Below, one piece after another: positions 1 through 12,761 of a stretch of 64,000 nt of DNA. The position numbers and the translations under genes were made by a program. Numbering within the stretch: the first letter of the stretch is position 1; each line of letters starts with the position of its first letter. The notes under the pieces were generated by a model. It saw only the letters and a program-made list of their open reading frames with translations. It was not told where the DNA came from and did no database searches. This stretch comes from Camarhynchus parvulus (taxonomy: Eukaryota > Chordata > Aves > Passeriformes > Thraupidae). Location of the stretch: the NCBI RefSeq assembly GCF_901933205.1, contig NC_044571.1, forward strand, positions 58,651,994 to 58,715,993. Direction: 5' to 3'.

Positions 1-2559
1 AACATCTGGGCACATTTTAAGGTGTTAGCATGATACAGGGAATGTTCCAAATGTGTAGTGCAAATAAGGCTCTTCTGTCCAGAAAAAAAAGGATATTGCT
101 TGGACAAAAATTGTACATTTGTAATTTGCTTTCAGAAATGTATTAGATACCCAAGGTCTTTCCACGTGAATGAGAGTGAGCACAAAAGACAGTGGAAAAG
201 CCAAAAAGCTGATGAAGCTGTTGATGAAGTAGGCTTGCTTCTACTCCCAGAAACAGCTCAGTGACTCAACGCTTCTTGTCAGAAAGCTCAATAGAAATCT
301 GACCTGTCATTTTCAGAGGGACAAATGTACAAATCAAGGAGCTAAAGTTAGGGTCACATATAAAGTCATCAAAGTCATCATCAGACTGACCTGTCATTAA
401 AGAACTTTTGCCTTCCCAATTCTTTCATGAAGCAGACTGATAATTGAACTGTTCAATCTACTACGGTTAAGAGACCTGAACTAAAGAAAACATCTTATAC
501 TGATTCTGCCCATTTATGTATATCTTATACTGTTCTGCAGATGGATTTCTCATAGAAAACTATTTGTGTATGCATATAGTATATCTGAGCCTTCAGCTGC
601 TTAATCACACTATGGACATGGAGTGTGCAAAAACCCAAAATCATTAACTAAGCCTGTATTTAGAAAATAATATAAAAAAGCCATTTGATTTTCAGTGATG
701 CTTACAAACAGCAGCTTGAAAGGATAATAACAGACACCTTCACAACTTTTGAAACATTTGGCTTTAAAATTATCTTTTTTTCTTTCTCCCTGATTTCCTT
801 AACTTCAAACCCTATCTGCCAGCATGAGTGCTCACATGATTGCCTCTAGTATATGCTCCTCATGCTTCAGTCAAAAACATATTGGCAAGTTTACTTCATG
901 GCCAAAGAAAAGTACACAGAGTGAGGTGCAAAGCCACATCCTGAAAAATTCAGATTCAGAACATAAATCTAGATGTCTGTTGACACAAAGTCAATTCTTG
1001 TCTTAAAAATAAACTGTCTGGCTCAAGCTAAGTTATGAAAAATAACACAAGTATTTCTAAACTACCTATCACCTCTACTTGCTTATGAAATTTAGAACAC
1101 AAAAACAAACAAGATGAAGAACACACATGTATTCTTATCTGAGCTACTTTCTTAATCGACTATCTCAGTGACCTAAGTAGTCAAAATCTGTCAGTTTTCA
1201 CGGGTGTCTTGCCAGTATGAGCTGCTGGACAGAAAGACTGTAATATTTTTACAAGAGCTATAGTTATAGAAATCAAATTGTTGCATTGGCCCAAATACAA
1301 GCTTTCTTTAAGAGTAGAGCTTTCCCAATATCTATCTATCCCTAGCCCTTTTTTTCCTTTTAGTCCCCTCTTTTATTAACTAATATAAATATTTTGCTGT
1401 CACTCATTTAACTAGGAAAAATTTTCCTTTTTGTGGTTCCTCTTGGGAGAAATAAGTATATTCCTTTCCTCCTAACTGTTCCATCCTGAAGAAGGGGTGG
1501 GAGAAGGGATGGAAAATATAAAATGTTTTCTTTTTCTGTTCCGTTCAAGTCAAAACTCCTTAAAGATGCTGTTGACTTCCCCTGGTTTGACTTCACTCTA
1601 GATAAATTTTTCCTTGATCCCTTCCCATCTGCTTTTTGCCCTCTCTGCTTCTTCAAACTACCCTATTTCTTTTTAAAGCAATTCATGACCTCGGTTTTTC
1701 ATCTATTTTCAATTATAAGAATCAGTATTCTCCTCTGCATTGTATAGGTTTTCTGTTCAGGGGTTGCCAACTGACCCTTAGTTTAGCCTAAATCCTTTCA
1801 ATGCTGGTTTTGTCTTCTGCTTTTTACACTCCTTGATTATGGGATTCACTTCTATCAGATATAAGAACTGTAAAGTCAGCACAGCTCTTTGGGGAACGAA
1901 AAAAGAATTTCAATTTAATTTTAAGACTCACGTCTCAATTTCAAGTTCAGAACATTCCTAAGTTTTTGTTTGAGGCATTTTTAATGTAAGGTGTTTCAAG
2001 ATATTTTGTATGGACAGCATTGTAAAAATTCAATTTATAGGTGTATTGTAAGGTGAACTCTGTCTCCTATAAAGCCCCAAACACAGATTTTGCTTGATCT
2101 ACTTCTATAATGGTAGATTTCCTACCAATTTTTGCATGACTCATGTAAGCTTGTGCCTTTCACATAAAGCAAATACATCACATCCCTTTTTGATTGTGTT
2201 TAAAAGGTGGCAGAGTTAACATAATAAGCCAATCCATAGCCTAATGCTTTAACACTAATGGGCTTTTGCACATACAAACACCTGTAAAGACACACAACCC
2301 TGCACTAATATGTAGGGTATTATTGGGTCTTAATTTGTAATTGCTCCTAATTACAGTCTAGTCTAGTAAGCATATATTTACAAATGAAGGAAGGGTTTCA
2401 TGTAAACCAAGAGTCAGATTTACTAAATCTTCATCTGACGCACACAATTTTAAATATCTGTATAACCCTCTATAATACAACTAATCTATATTTTTTTCCA
2501 TGTAATTGAACATTCGATTCACATTTCTAATCAGTGTAATATGATACAGTAAGTTCTCT
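1..2559. other. AT-rich non-coding DNA, nothing recognised
   Basis: No reading frame with a convincing domain, splice context or codon bias is visible, and I recognise no repeat family. The longest frames are below 90 residues and look like chance. A short phrase, ctgacctgtcatt, occurs at about 300 and again at about 387, perhaps a small local duplication. The stretch could be intergenic or intronic. Confidence 0.6.
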
Positions 2560-3150
2560 GTAGATAAATGCAAAGGGATGCACGCAGGAGAAAACAATTC
2601 TAACCTTACATACAGAATGATGGGCTATTGCTACTCAGGAAATACATCTTGGGTAATTACAGATGTTTCTGTGAAAATATCGACTTAATGATAGTAGCAG
2701 TCAAAAACCAACTCAAATGAGATGACTTAATGGAAAGAAAATCAGAACAAAACAGAGAGCACTATCATGCTATCCTATAAATCCATTGTGTGCTTTTATC
2801 TTGAATACTGTGTGCTGTGTGACTACCCCATCTTAAAAAAAAGTATATAAAAGAACTAGCAAATGGAAAAAAGGAACAAGGATGATCAAAATGTGGGATT
2901 CTTCAGCCTGGAAAATACAACAAAGGTCTCCAAAATTATCATGAAGATGAACTCAGAATGATTTTTCATTGTCTCTTCTAATATAAGATCCAAAGAATCT
3001 TAAACGAAACTAGCACAGGAGGCTAGAGCAAAGAAGTTTTTCATAGTATGGCTAATTAAACTTTGGAACTGTATTGCACCAGACATTGTGTATGCTAGAC
3101 ATTCACAGGAATTCAATAAGAGAGCAGACAAATCCATGACTGGGGAGAGG
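2560..3150 (+). mobile_element. Ancient CR1/L3-like LINE fragment, 3' part of ORF2
   Basis: By eye this follows, in order, the 3' part of ORF2 of the old CR1/L3-like LINEs of amniotes. Landmarks are the block around gggatgcacgcagg (about 2575), acatacagaatgatggg (about 2608), actcaggaaat (about 2634), gtttctgtgaaaatatc (about 2665), gcagtcaaaaacc (about 2697), ataaatccattgtg (about 2778), cttgaatactgtgtg (about 2800), and near the end ttgcaccagacattgtg and gacaaatccatgac. These correspond to the region after the reverse transcriptase domain. Many substitutions and small deletions, with stops in every frame, make it a dead relic. No terminal repeats or target-site duplication can be seen. The match is from memory of the family; a RepeatMasker or Dfam run would settle the subfamily. 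Confidence 0.85.
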
Positions 3151-4619
3151 AGAGAGAGGGAGGGAGGAAAGAAAACCCAACATCAAGAGCTATCAAATAT
3201 TAAGACACTTTCTCTGTCTCAAAAAGTCCTTTAGCAGTAATTGATGGGAGCAGGGGGAACATATTTAAGAAGCTTACCTCTGCTATTCCTATAGTAAGAA
3301 ACAAGATAATGGACTAAAATATTTGGATCTGAACCAAATTATGGATTTTATGTTTTGGTTTTAATAATTTATTTCTCTTTGCCACAGAATTACTATTTCT
3401 GGTATATATTTCTATTAGTGGAATTTTTGGTTTTGGAATTTTTTTTCCCTAGCATTGCAATTATGTATTTAGCATTAGAATCTACTAAGGAGAATTTGCC
3501 CATTGTCCCTTAACATCTAATTTCCACAAAATCTAATGGAGTTAGCCATCTAATTCACTGCATTTATAAACACCAATTATCATCTCTGTGTAACTTTGAG
3601 AAATAACATTAAAAATGTTCACCATTGTTATTTTGTAATATTCTCCTTGAAGTTTATTTGGTCTTCCTGCAATTTGCAAGCAAAGAGACTAATATAGGCA
3701 TCTGATTCGGGGTGCAAATGTATTAACAATTTAAACACAAAACCCTGAAAGGTTAACCAGTCTCACAAGGATGCTTAAACTAGCTAAATAGTTAACAAAA
3801 GAAATAGTTGCTTCCAGCAACCTGCATTTAATGATCACAGAACTTAAGAAGGAACCCACATTTCTCATAAATTGCAGGAAAACCTATCACATGTCACTGG
3901 TTTATAGACTAGCTTCAAGTCCTTGCAAAAAGATGTGTGATGGGCTAGCTGTCTAGGTTGCCTCTGCATTTAATACATCCCTAAGAGAGTAAATAAGCTC
4001 TTCAACTTTAGACACATGGATTGTGCAGAATCATATGATGGAAATGTCTATTTCTATCTGCAGATGACAAAGGGACTATCATCTGCAGACGAGCGTCCAG
4101 ATGAGTATCCAGTACCTCTTCCCGGTGAAAAACATGACTCTTTGCAAGGGGTCATTGTTCATCTATTCATCTCTTGAAGGTACTTCCAATGATGATAGAA
4201 GGAAAGACACTGACTTAGGTTGGTTTTTGGTCTACAAACTGCATTCTCTTGGGGTGATTGCAAAAGGGTCAAAAGAACCTGACAATTATTTTAAATAGCT
4301 TGCCAAATTCCAGTCCATCCAGGAGAGCAGGAGGAAAATTTGGCACGGTTCCTGAAAATATGCTAAGCTGGTCATTTCGCACTCTTTTTCAGGATTATCA
4401 GCATTGTGATGCATGTCCAGAAAGGCAGACGGATACAGAAAAATCAAGACAAATTGTCAAATAAATGGAAACGCCTTGCTTTAGATTGATCTGCATTTCC
4501 TCATTGTAGGCAGATCTCTCTTAACATTTAATGTACGTAAGTAGACAAATGAAATTAGCCTTCTTGTTGATACAATAGGCTCAGCACTCTTATTTTAAGT
4601 CACAGTAGAATATTTTCTG
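3151..4619. other. AT-rich non-coding DNA
   Basis: The stretch opens with a short purine run of gagaggagagagaggg type near 3145-3175. After that I recognise no repeat or gene. Two overlapping frames near 4101-4464 are 65-68 residues long, have no recognisable motif and lack splice context. Confidence 0.55.
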
Positions 4620-4713
4620 TGAAAATGTTATTCTTTTTTGTGTTTTTGTTTGGGGGTTTTGTTGTTCGTTTTTAGTTTCTTGTTTGAGTTTTGGGGCTTT
4701 CTGTGACTTTTTT

Positions 4714-4754
4714 GGTTGGTTGGTTGGTTGGTTGGTTGGTTGGTTGGTTGGGGG
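4714..4754. repeat. (GGTT)n simple repeat
   Basis: Nine uninterrupted GGTT units are followed by a run of five G. It forms part of a T/G-rich block of about 340 bp (4620-4960). Reading frames of about 90-106 residues on the plus strand (runs of W-L-V-G) and about 70 on the minus strand (runs of N-Q-P-T) are translations of this repeat, not genes. Repeated GG pairs could in principle form two-layer G-quadruplexes. Confidence 0.95.
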
Positions 4755-4793
4755 TTTTTTGTTTGTTTTTTGTTTGTTTGTTTGTTTGTTTTA
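4755..4793. repeat. (TTTG)n simple repeat
   Basis: Imperfect TTTG units with longer T runs directly follow the GGTT array. The abrupt change of unit suggests successive slippage events in one T/G-rich tract. Confidence 0.9.
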
Positions 4794-4870
4794 TTTCTCT
4801 GATTGGGGTTTGGGGATTTTTGTTGGCTTTGATGGTTCATTTTTGTTTGGTGGGCATGTTTTTTCTTCCT

Positions 4871-4930
4871 TTGTTTTTGTTGTTGTGGTTGTTGTTGTTG
4901 TTGTTACTGTTGTTGTTGCTGTTGTTGTTT
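4871..4930. repeat. (GTT)n simple repeat
   Basis: An interrupted GTT trinucleotide array with a few substitutions (gtggtt, actgtt, gctgtt). It is the third repeat type in the same T/G-rich block. Its minus strand reads as a threonine run and its plus strand as valine or leucine runs, which explains the overlapping frames. Confidence 0.9.
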
Positions 4931-4960
4931 GGTTTTTTTTCTTTTTTCTTGATTGAAAAA

Positions 4961-7900
4961 ATTTGCAGTACTGGGCAAAAGCTTGCATCTCCAGGGCATC
5001 ATATTGCTTAATCTGGTTAACTGAAGTCAGGACCTGGACTCACTGAGTAATATTCAATAGTTTTGTTTCTGTGTAATTACCAGAGCAAGCTAGATACAGA
5101 ATACAGCAGAGAGGCCTCTAGAATGGAATATTATTGCAAATAAGCCATTTCTATATCATACTTTTTCAGACATTTCCAAATTATTTTGTCATTGTTCCAA
5201 GTAGAATTAATTGCTATGTTTCTATGAAAACTCTGCTAGTTCTCATGGTTCCTGTGACTTGATAATAATTGCTGTGGAAATGTCTTAGGGCAAACTGTTC
5301 TTAGTAACCAAGTGGGAATTTAGTATGCAATGGCAGGATACATAATAATGACTGAAGAACAGTGCTGTGGTGTGAAACACATAGTGTAATTCTCAGGGAA
5401 AAAAAAAAGACAAATTGAAATTCAGAATATGTTTCTGAGTAGCATACCTTAATACCACACTAAATTTTGGCTATATTATATTCTGATGTGTTGGAGCCTG
5501 AACTCTCTTTAAATTTAACAGCAATTGTTAAAGGCCAAAGATTGCATCTGTTTCAGATGAAAAAAATATTTTATTGTTTTTTCCACTTTTTAATCCTCTT
5601 TTACCTATAAAGTTCCTCTTTTTATTCCACTTCACTGACAGAGCATGGCATTATCCCTGAGCAGGAAGGATCATCAGAAATCTGATTGCATCATTTTGAG
5701 AGGTCTATGATGTCAGGAAAATCAAACCTCCAACACCATTTCTAGAGAGAGGAAGGAATCACATTCTATTCCATTCACTCCAAGGGAGGGAAAATGACCC
5801 AGTGTATAAACTTGAATCCATAAGACAGGGATTTAAGGGCTATATCCAACAAAAACCAAAGCCTTTCTGAATCATATAATTTAGCAACTAACATTAGTCA
5901 CTTTATGCTGTGGTCTGTAGACAATTAGTTTGTCAATTTATCCCTGCTTTCTTCTGTGTGGTGAAAATACACTACCCTACTGCTATAGAGTGTCACAGAC
6001 ACAAACCCATCATCTTATGCTTGTCTTAATTTAGTTTCACAGAGATATAGAAATCTAGAAAAAACAGGAGGCAGAGGTAGAAGCTGTCTATTTGGACTTT
6101 TTCCATGGAAGATCACAGTTCATGGACTGTTTTTTAGCCTAGGGATCCCCCTTAGCTCATCTACTGCTGCTCAGGAGTTGTTTCCAACATGAGGTCCTAG
6201 TCTGTGGAATGCTGGAATAAAATCTTCATTGTCCTGGGCCTATAAGCTGTTTATTAACTGTGTCATAAAGGGAGGAAGCAGGATGGAAATGCAGGACATA
6301 TTTGTAGAAGGTTTGTCCCCAGATTCCTTAGGATTTTTGTGGTTTTGTTGTGTATTTTATTTTTTTTTTCCTCAATAGAATTATTTTAAAAACATTTTTC
6401 TTCATTATTTTAATATTCCTTCCTGCATACAAAATTATTGAGGCATGTGGTAGGTTGCAGAATGCAAGGAGTTATTCTGATCAGTACCGAATGCTGAAGT
6501 TACCTACAGCTTCTGATAAGAATACACAAGAGATGATTTCTTTTTCATTGTGAAAGCAGCTGCATTGAAATTACTGATCTCCTTGCCTAACCCAGATTTA
6601 TTTAGAGGAATAAAATTGTAATCTTTCTCTTCTAATGAGAGAGTAGAATGCTGTCCACATCGTATACTAATCCATTTTAAAGCAGGGACACTGTGTATAA
6701 TTTTTTACATAAATAGAAAAAAGTAATCTTATCTACTGCATATCCTCCTTTCAAGTGTTGTGCCGGTTTAGTCAGACTAATGCTGTTGACGGAAATTTCT
6801 CCACTCAGATGAGAAGGAAAGATGAGAAGAAGCATTGCAATGGTGATAGAAAAGCTTTATATAATGAGACAAATCCCAGAATCTCCAGGGAGCTCATTCA
6901 GCATGGAAACCATTTCATGTTTCTTTCATTATGAGAATGATATTTTAGCTATTAAAAGTACAGAAGTCAGATTGTCCATGAAGTTACTTTAATAGGATGA
7001 TTCTGAGTGGGTTGCCATTTGGTTTTGAAAGCAAGAGGATGGAAGCCTATTTTTTTCAACCATACCATGCTTCAAACAATTCCAATCTATCACAGGCTTT
7101 AGAACCTCTGATTGTATAAACCTGTCAAGGCGTCAAGGCATTACAACATAAACAGTACAATCTACCAGAGCTGCAAAGCTATTATTTGGTAGTCTATTTA
7201 GTTTTATAGACTTTTTCCAATTCCCTGACACCTTAAACAAAATATGACAGGCATTTATACTACATAGTATACAAGAAAGATCACTTTGTGAAAAAAAAGG
7301 CCTTATCTAGGGGCTTCACCAATGAGGAGAGAAAATACAAAATAATGGAAACTGGCAACACTTTGTGATAGTTTGTATTATTTTTTGAAGTACACAAGTA
7401 AGGTCATAATTCCTCTGATCTTTGCAAAGATGTCTTTGCTGTCCTAGCTTTGTTTTACACAAGGAGGGAGGCTGCCTATCAGAGACATATAAAATGACCT
7501 ATGCTACAATAAAGTTGAGACAAATAGAGTTGTTTGTTCTGAAGAGTCAATTTTTATTTTTTGTTGAGGACTTTTCTTTTATTCTGGGATTTGTTTTTCT
7601 CTTTTCTATCCTCTGTCTTTTTAGGTATTACAGACGATCTTGTTTCAGTACACAGTCTGAAGTGTGGTGTCATATACACTGACATGTCATCCTGTGTGAA
7701 GAGGGGGTACTAGATAATCCTTGGGAAGAAAAAGAAAAAAAATTACCCTGAAGCTAAAAGCAAAACTATCTTTGGCTCAAATATCTATTTTCTACACAGT
7801 AATTATCCTATGTAAACTGAGCTCTCCTAACAGAAAATACCCCGAGGTGAGTTTGAAACACAGCATTGTAGTTCATAGAACTGGATCAAATTTCACAAAA

Positions 7901-10900
7901 ATAGACCATTAACAAGTCTCCCCGAGTATTAACTTGAATAGCACAGGCTGATCACAGGGGAGAGCATGCTGATATGAAGAGAGACAAGTATACTTTCAAG
8001 GGACTGAGATTTGAAATATTGATTCAGTCACATTAATTGAATTTTTGCCTTGAGAAGTGATTACAAAAATGTTTCTCCAATATTAATTTGTATCTGCTTT
8101 GGATAAGATTAACATTAATTTCTTCACCAGTCCCCATTACTCTTTTATTATTCATTAGCATCTCCCTTTGCATGTGTAAGAGACCTTGATAAAGCATGTT
8201 TATTCATAGACTAACCTTTTTAAATAATTCTAACAGCTCTCTAACAGAAACCTTCCTGGCATGCTGAATATCTCATCTTTGTTTCATTATTCAATCCTTG
8301 TGCTCTATCCTCCACTTGAGATGCTGAACATGAATCATACTGCTCTTCCTACTGCTCTCTTCCTCCCACTGAAATGTCCTCTGCAGCCTGATCCCACAGG
8401 ATAGCTCCGTTCACAAAACACTGCAGCAAATTGTCTCCTCTCCTCCTAGAATCCAAGACAGTATAATTTCCACAGAGCTTGAGAGCAATTATTGATTTAT
8501 GCTGTCCTTAGTTCATCACATATTTGTTATCGTGTTTTGATTCATTGTTCATTTACCTCTCATTAGAATATTTGGCATGAGCTAGTCTTTGATGAGAGCT
8601 CTAGAGGCAACATTTTATTTTTTGCTTTGTATTTACAAACTTGTGACTATTTTTTGAAGCAGATAATAGGTAGAGAAAAAGGGGAAACATAAGAAAAGGA
8701 ACAAATCAATTAATTTCCTCTTTCTTTGCAAAATTTATATACTTATTGCCCATACTTGCTAGTTTTTAATGAAAATACATCGCAAAATTCACTACAAAAA
8801 ACTTATATTAAAATACATAAGACATACATGCAGTCACGTTTCTGATAAGCCCTCCTTCCACAGCAATTATATGTAGCTGCCTCCAGCAAAATGCTGTCAT
8901 CCCTTGCATTATCTTTTTGTATTTATCTTGCTATAATACCCAAAGGCCCTAATAAAAAAGGTGTTACAAATGCAAGGTCTGATTCCTGCTCTAAAGAACT
9001 TACACATTTTAATTTTCCACCCTAAAAATAAATGTGTGGACTATTTCTTTCCTTTTGCAATTAAGTTTAGGAAGAATTTCAGAAAATGCATTGATAGTGC
9101 ACTCAATTTTCACATATCTGGAAAAATAATCTCTTTCATGAAGGAGAAAAAGTACGCATTTATGTAAATTATATTTTTTTAATAGTCAAGCAGTATAACT
9201 AGAGATTTAAGTAGCCAGAACTGGAATAGCTTTTACAGAATTCAAAATAACAAGATTTGGTTACTAATACAAATTTTTCAAAAGTGCTTTTTTTTCTTTT
9301 TTAATGGGGAAAGAAGCCTTTATAAGCCTACTTCTTGGTTTTGGTTTTTCTTTTGAGACGTTAGGATAGGAAGGGTAGGAAAGATATGTTACCCTAGGAG
9401 CAAATTCAGTATTTGGAAATTACTAAATACAATTATTAAAATATGCCTAAATAACAGATGAACAGGAGGAGACCTAGCATTTCAAAATAGAAATATTTTC
9501 AAACATTAAATTAAAGTTATTTTGTCTCTCTTATTTGTTATTATTTTGTCTCCCTTATTAGACTCATCTGAACACACAGAAATATACATCTCTGGTTTCT
9601 ATTAATACAAATATAAACACTAACTTTGACTACTAACCACCCACAATCTCCAGAACACATTCATTTTTCCCACGTCTCTGTACACTATGCCAACCAGAAG
9701 ACATAGATGAGTAAACCTAGGCATTTTGTTGTTTTAAAAATGAAGCAAATGGAAACTTTAGTGAATAGACAGGAAGAAAAAGCACTTCCCTTGGCTAGTG
9801 AATTGACTTGAATTCTGCTCATCCTAATATGCAGTAACTGACACAGCTTTTCCACCAGTTTCAAAATGCTGACTTTTGAAGAAGGAATTAATAAATTTCA
9901 TTAGACCATTTATTTCATTTGCTGTTTATTTTCAACTGAGGACTGAAAGGGGCTTCTACCAGGAGGAAAAAAAAAAAAAAAGACCTGAGGAATTTGATGC
10001 CTTGGATAGTCATGTGTAACTCTCTAATGGAACAAGTACTTCATCCATGCCCCACATACCCCAAGGCCTGGGCATTTAATACATGTCTTTGTTAACACAG
10101 TCCCTGACAGCTGGGATGCCTGTGGTGAGATGCTTGAAACCTGTGGGGTTAAATGCAGGGCATCCTTTGTGTTAGGAAAGGTGAGCAAGAAAGGGCTTGG
10201 TTTGCTGAAACAGTTTTTCTGAACCCTTCACAGCCTGAATGGAAGACCAAGGTCCTTACAGTGTTTGTAGATGGCCCCTGCCTGCTTAATCACCCACTAC
10301 AGAATGTACATTTTGCCATCCTGAACTGCATATTTCTTGCAGCCATTACTTAGAGCTACTGACAGCTGATGTAACTTTCTTCAATTATTTTTTCCATTCC
10401 CAGAAGGGGCTTTTCCAGGGTAATACAAGTATACTTTGACTTTTCACAGGCTTCCTCAGACTACAACAATTTTCAGAGTTTATGGCTCTTCAGTGTGGAA
10501 CTGGCTTTATGTCTAAAGCACAGAGAGCTCACACCATGTAAAGCAGGTGGTTTTTGCAGATTTCTGACTTCAGGTTTGTAGGCAATTGTTTTCTTTGGTG
10601 GCTTGCAGACTTTGAACTTACAAGCTTTTAACTTGTAGGTACACATTACTGAGGGATTCTTTTGGGCAAATATATACTGGAGACTTAACTTTAATTTTAA
10701 CCTTTCCTTTTATGAATGGAATTCAAGCATGTAGCAGTCAATTTTCAAATCTCTGTGTAGGTTTTTCAGCTGCAAGACTCACATTAAATTCAATCTGCCA
10801 TATGTTATATTGGCTTGCAGGCTGCAGAGGTTAGTTTCATGATGTAACTTACTGCAAAAATTGTTTCAACAGCTCCATCTTTTGAGGAAGGGCAATGATT

Positions 10901-12713
10901 TTGGACAAAGGAAAGCTGAATAAAGTCCCCAGCTAATCCACATTCCTGGCTCATCTTGTGTAATGTCTTCAGTGAGTCCAACATTTTTAAGCCCCTTACC
11001 TCACAGTCACACAAGAATGAAAACACAGAGCTACAACAGTGTAAGCCACAATATCAAGAATGTGGAGTGTCCAAGTAAACATGTAAAAAATGTCAAAGGC
11101 ATTGTGTCTAAAACTTTGTGAAACAGCATATAAGGATGTATAATGACACTATTGATGCTTTATTAAAGTAATAGTGTAATCAGTGTTGTTTCAAATGCAT
11201 TTCAGCACTGTCTCATCCACAGGTAGGAACTGGGATGAAGATTAAGTTTCTATAAATGGAAATCTTTGTCTTTAGGATGAAGAGCCAAGCTTTTTTTTTT
11301 TTAATCAACATACTTTGTGACACTTTCTAAATAAATATGACAATAATGCTGGAAATGGCATTACTCTCCCCTCTGGAACTAGGGAATTATTCTCCCCTCG
11401 TGGAGTACTAGGGGATACCACAAAGTATGATAAAATGTATTCATAATACCTATATGTAGATAAAAAAGTTCTTGCTGACAAAGTTATTTTAATATTTGTA
11501 ATTCCCACCTAGAAGCAAATGCTGAAAAATGTTCACACTATCTTTACTTTTTGTTATTGACATAAAAGATGGTGTAAAAAAATTCTTATAATGGCCTAAT
11601 ATCACTTAAGAACAAAAGGAAATTTCTTGCACTTTTCACTGGATAATCAATGGATGGATGTCCCTGTAGCTGAAGGAAGAAGTCTTCTTACACAGTACAG
11701 AGTGGCACAGGATGGTAAGAAGGATTTAGTGTGGAACAGAAAAAAAGTTCATCAAGCTGAAGAGGTACTTTGCTACCACCTGCATCTCCATAAATCTCAA
11801 GGAGAAAAAACAGCACAGGATTGAGCAGTGGTCGTAGGACTGTCCTGGCCAAGAAACCTCCGTGCTGTAAATCATTACAAAACAGAAAATTCAAGAAAAT
11901 TTAAAAGAATTTAAAATTTTCTACATCTGAATCAAACAAAAGACAGACGCCTCACTTTACATTAGACATGAATGTGCAGGTTCTAGATATTCAGACCATC
12001 AGAGTGAGGATCACATGTCGTAGTGTATTGTTTCATGAATTGGGCAGTATCTTCTTGTCATAAAGAGGAATTGAGAGGCAACTGTAAGCAAAATATGGTG
12101 GTGCTATTTGTACCACCCAAATGACTGGATAATGATTTGTTAGGCTTCATCTTGGGAGAGGGAGAAAAAATAGAGATGCCTTTGCTGAAATTTAAAGAAA
12201 ACTTATTTTTGAAATAAACTATTTTAAAAGTCAGTGACATTGAAAAATTTTAAAAACAGACCCAACTGGTTTTGGAATTTGAGCATGCAGAAGGTTTCCA
12301 AGTTCAAAACCAACAAAACAGTCAAAATGGAAAAGGAAGAAAAATAAGAAGTGAAAAGGCAACAGGTGGAGTAGGGGCTGCAGAACTTTGGAGGTTCGCA
12401 CTTTGGATGCTGGACTCCATTGTTCAAATAGTTGTGAAATATCAACTTAGAAGATGCACTCCATCATAAATCAGTACCAAAGTCAAACCTGTTTTGAATT
12501 TACAGGCTACAGAGTGAGAGAACAGCAGATATTCTTCAACTCCTCTGTGGTCTGAGAGCAAATTGGAGAATACACTGATTTTCCACTGAGGAAATTTTAC
12601 GCTAAATTAATACATATACACTAATTCCAAGACAGTTAGAGGTATTGAAAGCATCTTTACAGAATTAGAAAGAGTTTGAGAGTTGTGTGTGTCCGTTATG
12701 GACTGTTGGGAAT
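4961..12713. other. AT-rich non-coding DNA
   Basis: I see no gene or named repeat in this long stretch. Local low-complexity points include a run of about 15 A near 9967-9981 and a run of T near 11291-11302. An imperfect local repeat of tctcccctc phrases lies near 11365-11415. Frames of up to 86 residues (for example 7422-7682) have no recognisable domains. Confidence 0.55.
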
Positions 12714-12761
12714 TGAACAAGCAGAAATAAGGAGTGTTGAACAAGCAGAAATAAGGAGTGT
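12714..12761. repeat. 24-bp perfect tandem duplication, two copies
   Basis: The 24-base unit that begins tgaacaagcag and ends ggagtgt is repeated head to tail with no mismatch (12714-12737 and 12738-12761). Perfect identity suggests a recent slippage or duplication event, and it may be polymorphic. On the minus strand an open frame reads through both copies, giving a repeated 8-residue block, but that frame has no other sign of coding. Confidence 0.95.
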
